10,127 nt of DNA, taken from contig JAFTBA010000011.1 in assembly GCA_017458545.1 (NCBI GenBank), positions 1 through 10,127 on the forward strand. The letters are read 5' to 3'. The notes beneath the pieces were generated by a model that was not told the origin of the DNA, did no database searches, and saw nothing but the letters and a program-made list of their open reading frames with translations. Source of the DNA: Synergistaceae bacterium. GTDB taxonomy: Bacteria; Synergistota; Synergistia; Synergistales; Aminobacteriaceae. A program made the position numbers and the translations under genes. Below, piece after piece: positions 7,189-10,127 of this stretch (position 1 is the first letter of the stretch; the number at the start of each line of letters is the position of its first letter).

Positions 7189-7881
7189 ATGAAAAACAAA
7201 ATACTTTACATAAGCGACAGGCCGTCAATGGGTGCAGATATGCTGATTAAGACGTTAGGAGATTCGTTTGAAATATTATGGGCGCGTTCGGGCGATGAAA
7301 TTAAACATGTACCGCCTATAGTGATAGTGAATCTTTCTGGACTTGTCAATTCCGGGAAGGTTAAGGAATTTTTGGGAACGAAAGTATTTTTGCTGGGCAG
7401 TCAGGCTGAAATTAACGCTTCCGACATTAAAGGTGCTGAAGGAATCGCAAAGCCTTTCAACGCAGGAGAGGTTAGGGAAAAATTATCGGCAGTCTCAGAG
7501 AATAACGGCGAAGTTCAGCATACTATACTGTTGGTTGACGATGATGCCGTAATGGTTAGGACGTTAAGGGAAGGACTGAGCAGCAGCTACAAAGTACTGC
7601 CCGCAAATTCCGGAGCTAATGCCCTGAAAATACTTTCGAGGGCTAAACCTGATCTGATACTGCTGGATTACGAAATGCCCGAAATGAACGGTCCGCAGGT
7701 GCTTGAGGCTTTGAGGGGTAATCCTGAAACGGCTAAGATACCCGTAATGTTTCTGACGGCCAAGAGCGATGAGGAGAGTCTGATGGAGATTGAGAAACTG
7801 AAACCTCAGGGGCATATGGTTAAAACATTACCGCTCAGGGAAATTAAAGGAATGATACAGGGGTTTTTTAACGGGAAATAG
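7189..7881 (+). CDS. Double-receiver response regulator without output domain (first receiver degenerate)
   Basis: The 230-residue cytosolic protein has two CheY-like halves. Residues about 110-228 form a standard receiver: acidic triad Asp117-Asp119 in LLVDDDA, phospho-acceptor Asp160 in LILLDYEMPEMNG, Thr190 in FLTAKSD and Lys212. Lys212 is followed by Thr-Leu-Pro, not the usual Pro. Residues 1-103 resemble a receiver that lost activity: Asp10 (ISDRP) and Lys88-Pro89 remain, but the site of phosphorylation is replaced by IVNLSG (Asn48). There is no DNA-binding, GGDEF, HD or other effector domain, so it probably acts by protein contact. It lies 61 bases behind the hybrid kinase in the same direction, and its intact receiver is the natural acceptor from the kinase HPt His890. 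An AIPR gene follows 58 bases downstream. The pairing is inferred from position. Confidence 0.88.
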   Translation: MKNKILYISDRPSMGADMLIKTLGDSFEILWARSGDEIKHVPPIVIVNLSGLVNSGKVKEFLGTKVFLLGSQAEINASDIKGAEGIAKPFNAGEVREKLSAVSENNGEVQHTILLVDDDAVMVRTLREGLSSSYKVLPANSGANALKILSRAKPDLILLDYEMPEMNGPQVLEALRGNPETAKIPVMFLTAKSDEESLMEIEKLKPQGHMVKTLPLREIKGMIQGFFNGK

Positions 7882-7926
7882 GGAACAAGCCTTGCATAAA
7901 CAGTGGAATTAAATTTAACTATAAAC

Positions 7927-7931
7927 AGGAG
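7927..7931 (+). promoter_or_regulatory. Shine-Dalgarno of the AIPR gene
   Basis: AGGAG lies 8 bases before the ATG at 7940, an optimal arrangement that fixes the start. The 58-base gap to the receiver gene holds no convincing promoter (TTGCAT at 7892 lacks a well-spaced -10) and no hairpin with a T-run, so read-through from upstream is plausible. Confidence 0.7.
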
Positions 7932-7939
7932 TTTTTTTC

Positions 7940-9694
7940 ATGAGCGTTTACGACAATATAAAACACGATATTGCTCAGGAATATTACATCAATAACTATT
8001 CTAATGACGGTCAGAGATTCATAGCATGGTATCTCAGGAACATTCACAACCTTGACCCTATAGAGGCGAAAGCATGTATCACTGATGGTGCCGGTGATAA
8101 ACAGATTGATGCTGTTTACGTCAATAATGAGGATGAGACAGTGTACATAATTCAGGGAAAGTTTACGCAGAAAGCCAAACTTGACGCTAAACCTCTCATG
8201 GAAATTCAATCCTCATGGATACAAATAAAGAATCTCCCAACTCTTCAGGAAAATGCTAATGAGAAGCTCGCATATAAAGTCAGTGAAATATCTTCAGCAC
8301 TTGATGACGGGTATGATATACATTTTGAGCTTATTCTGACATCAGAACTGACCGAAGCAGCTTTGAAAGATGTTACACTGTTTAGCCAAGAGCTTGCAGA
8401 CTGTGAAAATATTGACGCAAGCCTTGAAATAGTTGATATTCAATCACTTGAGAGAAAATACAATGATGCTCTTAATGTGGCTGGAACGGGTATAACTTAT
8501 GATTTCAGCCTTGAGCCTGAAAGATTTATGCAAGTTGAAGTGAACGGAAAGAAAGCTGTTATTGCCGTTATATCTATTCAAGACTGTATTTACATTCCGG
8601 GCATTAAGGACGGCTCATTGTTCCGAAAGAATGTCCGCCAGTCATTAGGCAAGAGCGTAAAAGTCAACAAGGAAATAGCTACATCATTGAAGAAAAATCC
8701 AGGGGACTTCTTTTTCCTCCACAATGGGATAACAGCTATATGCTCATCGATTGATATTCACGATAACATAATGACTGTAAAGAATTTAAGCGTTGTTAAC
8801 GGTTGTCAGTCTCTCACAACAATATACAATAACAGTGAAGCGGTGAGTAAGTCTGAGGAAGGATATATAATCTTCAGGATTTATGAGATTGCTGACGGTG
8901 AACTTATAGATACTATAAGCACGTCAACAAACTCACAGAACGGAGTTAAACCCAGAGATTTACGGAGCAACGATAAATATGTTCTTACCATGAAGAAATC
9001 ATTTGAACAGTGTTATCCTGATGGCAGCCTCATCACTAAACGAGGAGAAAAACCGCAAGACGGAAGTAATAACCTTCATGTTGTGGAACTGTCTACACTG
9101 GGAAAAATGCTGGTCTCATGGCATGTACAGAGGCCTATGGAAACTCATTTGGAGTCAGAAATTTTCAGCAGTCATTTTAACCTTCTGTTTCACCGCAAAT
9201 ATCCTCCTGAAAACATACAGGCACTCAATGAGATCTATACAGCAGTATTCGAGAAATGGAGTCCGAAAAGTAATAACCCTCTGAATCTTAACGAAGCACT
9301 CGTCAAGCTGAAATCATATGCAGCATACTGGCATTTTTTCGCGGTCTCTCTGATTCTCTGCGAAATAAATAATGCAAAACTTGACACGATTCCTTCACCT
9401 TATACTGCTTTGAAGCTCATGAAGGACGGCGGTATATTCGATGACGTTATTAGTCTTGCCGGTTACTGCACTAATGATGCCTTCAGGGATTCAATGCTTA
9501 CAGAGCAGATGGAGGGAAAAACGTTCAACCCTTCCAACTGGGCGAAGTCAAAAAAATCAATTATATTTCTTCGCTCTGTTGTAGGAAAGCGTCTGAGTCC
9601 CTCAAGTCCTGAAGAGCGGAAATATATTGACAGCCTCAGGGAGAAGCTGAAGATGTCTGAGAAAGATTTTGAGCCTAAATGGACAGCAGATTAG
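7940..9694 (+). CDS. AIPR-family (abortive infection phage resistance) protein with Mrr-like nuclease-type N-terminus
   Basis: The 584-residue protein carries the AIPR-family core: LFRKNVRQSLG (residues 227-237), FFFLHNGITAIC (257-268), VNGCQSLTTIY (286-296) and STSTNSQNGVKPRDLRSND (327-345). These blocks are highly characteristic of the family, which is associated with abortive infection against phage. Before the core, residues about 45-80 resemble a PD-(D/E)xK nuclease of the Mrr type: Asp57 in DGAGDKQIDAVYV, then Gln72-x-Lys74 in YIIQGKF, with Gln in place of the usual Glu as in Mrr-like enzymes. No membrane segment or signal is seen. The C-terminal third (about 400-584) is helical and unrecognised. 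The gene follows the kinase and receiver genes in the same direction and lies 4.1 kb from the restriction nuclease gene, which suggests a small defence cluster. The toxic activity and its trigger cannot be read from the sequence. Confidence 0.9.
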   Translation: MSVYDNIKHDIAQEYYINNYSNDGQRFIAWYLRNIHNLDPIEAKACITDGAGDKQIDAVYVNNEDETVYIIQGKFTQKAKLDAKPLMEIQSSWIQIKNLPTLQENANEKLAYKVSEISSALDDGYDIHFELILTSELTEAALKDVTLFSQELADCENIDASLEIVDIQSLERKYNDALNVAGTGITYDFSLEPERFMQVEVNGKKAVIAVISIQDCIYIPGIKDGSLFRKNVRQSLGKSVKVNKEIATSLKKNPGDFFFLHNGITAICSSIDIHDNIMTVKNLSVVNGCQSLTTIYNNSEAVSKSEEGYIIFRIYEIADGELIDTISTSTNSQNGVKPRDLRSNDKYVLTMKKSFEQCYPDGSLITKRGEKPQDGSNNLHVVELSTLGKMLVSWHVQRPMETHLESEIFSSHFNLLFHRKYPPENIQALNEIYTAVFEKWSPKSNNPLNLNEALVKLKSYAAYWHFFAVSLILCEINNAKLDTIPSPYTALKLMKDGGIFDDVISLAGYCTNDAFRDSMLTEQMEGKTFNPSNWAKSKKSIIFLRSVVGKRLSPSSPEERKYIDSLREKLKMSEKDFEPKWTAD

Positions 9695-9695
9695 T

Positions 9696-9911
9696 ATGTC
9701 AACAGAAATCGGAATCATTCTCGTAATTCTCACTGTCAATACCGCAAGAATCCTCACAGGCCGAAAAGTTCATTCGACCTCCGATTTTCTCACGAGGGGT
9801 GGCCGGGCATAGTCATGGCTCACAACGGGTGCATTAACCGAAAAATCAAGCAGTATTCTCTGCGCTACAGGCACATTCATTAGCGTACTAGCTCAGGAAC
9901 TGCATGTATAG
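9696..9911 (+). pseudogene. Broken N-terminus of a sodium:solute symporter-like gene
   Basis: Starting 1 base after the AIPR stop, an ATG opens a frame encoding a hydrophobic helix (EIGIILVILTVNTA) and then TGRKVHSTSDFLTRGGRA, which looks like the first membrane span and following loop of SSS-family transporters. An amber codon interrupts at 9810-9812. The same frame then reads SWLTTGAL, as expected for the start of the second span, before losing resemblance and hitting TAG at 9909-9911. The match across the stop argues for a decayed gene and not for a 38-residue peptide. The only upstream GGA is 12 bases from the ATG. The family call is from memory of the pattern, without alignment. Confidence 0.45.
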
Positions 9912-10127
9912 GTTTTATTCCTGCGCTTTACCCCTCAATAACTCCTCTCACAGTGATATTCATTCGGAAAGTAACGGGGCAGCTTTTTTATTTTACGGTT
10001 TTAATTTTGCATGGCCGACTCAAATTTATTTGTCTTGATTTTTTTGACGTGCTGATTGATTCTCTGCTGTCAAAAATACAAAAATCAATAACACATTTAA
10101 TATACATACCCTGAATCTTTGCAATGA
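9912..10127. other. AT-rich tail without a supportable gene
   Basis: No gene is recognised here. One + strand frame is free of stops from 9884 to the TGA at 10112-10114 (76 codons, no ATG or good start); its hydrophobic stretch GFIPALYPSITPLTVIFIRK could be a frameshifted continuation of the symporter remnant, or chance in AT-rich DNA. TTTTTGAC (10041-10048) and GTCAAAAA (10069-10076) are inverted arms around 20 bases, with TTGATTTTT (10035-10043) and AAAAATCAA (10080-10088) as a longer imperfect outer pairing. No T-run follows, so it does not look like a terminator. Confidence 0.4.

Noticed and set aside
7882..7939. TTGCAT at 7892-7897 considered as the -35 of a separate AIPR promoter
   Set aside because: The only fair -10 (TATAAA at 7920-7925) is 22 bases away, too far for a standard promoter.
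9003..9284. Open frame of 93 codons on the + strand inside the AIPR gene
   Set aside because: It is a shifted-frame shadow of the AIPR coding sequence, which is intact across it.
9928..9963. Short - strand frame MNITVRGVIEG followed by a stop
   Set aside because: Eleven codons without further coding sequence in a decayed region; the resemblance to the start of glycosidase-type motifs is almost certainly chance.
10035..10088. Imperfect inverted repeat considered as a terminator or transposon end
   Set aside because: No T-run follows the stem on either strand, the loop is long, no partner end or transposase is in view, and the arms are mostly A/T.

Overview
The window is bacterial and gene-dense, of moderate to low GC (about 40-45% judged by eye). 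It is a metabolic and signalling neighbourhood with two likely defence modules in it. The PurD variant (PDDPLALG), the soluble hybrid kinase and the AIPR protein fit an anaerobic gut-type Bacillota or Synergistota member. No rRNA or other phylogenetic marker is present, so this is only a guess. I see no tRNA, rRNA, CRISPR array or intact insertion sequence.

Left part (1-1860, + strand): the 3' part of a Sel1-repeat protein cut by the window edge, followed 9 bases later by a complete purD (phosphoribosylamine-glycine ligase, purine synthesis). A dyad between purD and the next, convergent gene may terminate transcription from both sides.

Restriction-modification part (1929-3838): two divergent genes form a type II system resembling HinfI. 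The beta-class DNA methyltransferase is on the - strand and the PD-(D/E)xK endonuclease is on the + strand; by family resemblance the target is GANTC. Their start codons are 44 bases apart. The gap holds a good Shine-Dalgarno for the methylase and an exact extended -10 element (TGATATAAT) placed so that the endonuclease mRNA would begin at its own ATG, with no leader. This predicted asymmetry (methylase with an RBS, nuclease leaderless) is one of the better leads here. The methylase also has Met where its SAM-binding loop normally has Gly.

Signalling part (4068-7881, + strand): a 1019-residue soluble hybrid histidine kinase (PAS-like sensors, HisKA, HATPase, receiver, HPt) is followed by a 230-residue protein with a degenerate receiver and an intact receiver but no output domain. 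Between them lies a run of five G-tracts spaced exactly seven bases apart, telomere-like and able in principle to form a G-quadruplex in the mRNA.

Right part (7940-10127): a 584-residue AIPR-family (abortive infection phage resistance) protein with a Mrr-like D...QxK nuclease-type N-terminus. It is co-directional with the kinase and receiver genes and only 58 bases behind them, so it could be in the same transcript. One base after its stop begins what looks like the N-terminus of a sodium:solute symporter, broken by an amber codon and then decayed. The last 200 bases hold no gene I can support.

The strongest idea at system level is that a phosphorelay and a phage-defence effector share a transcript next to a HinfI-like R-M system. 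The sequence shows the arrangement; a functional link is inference.
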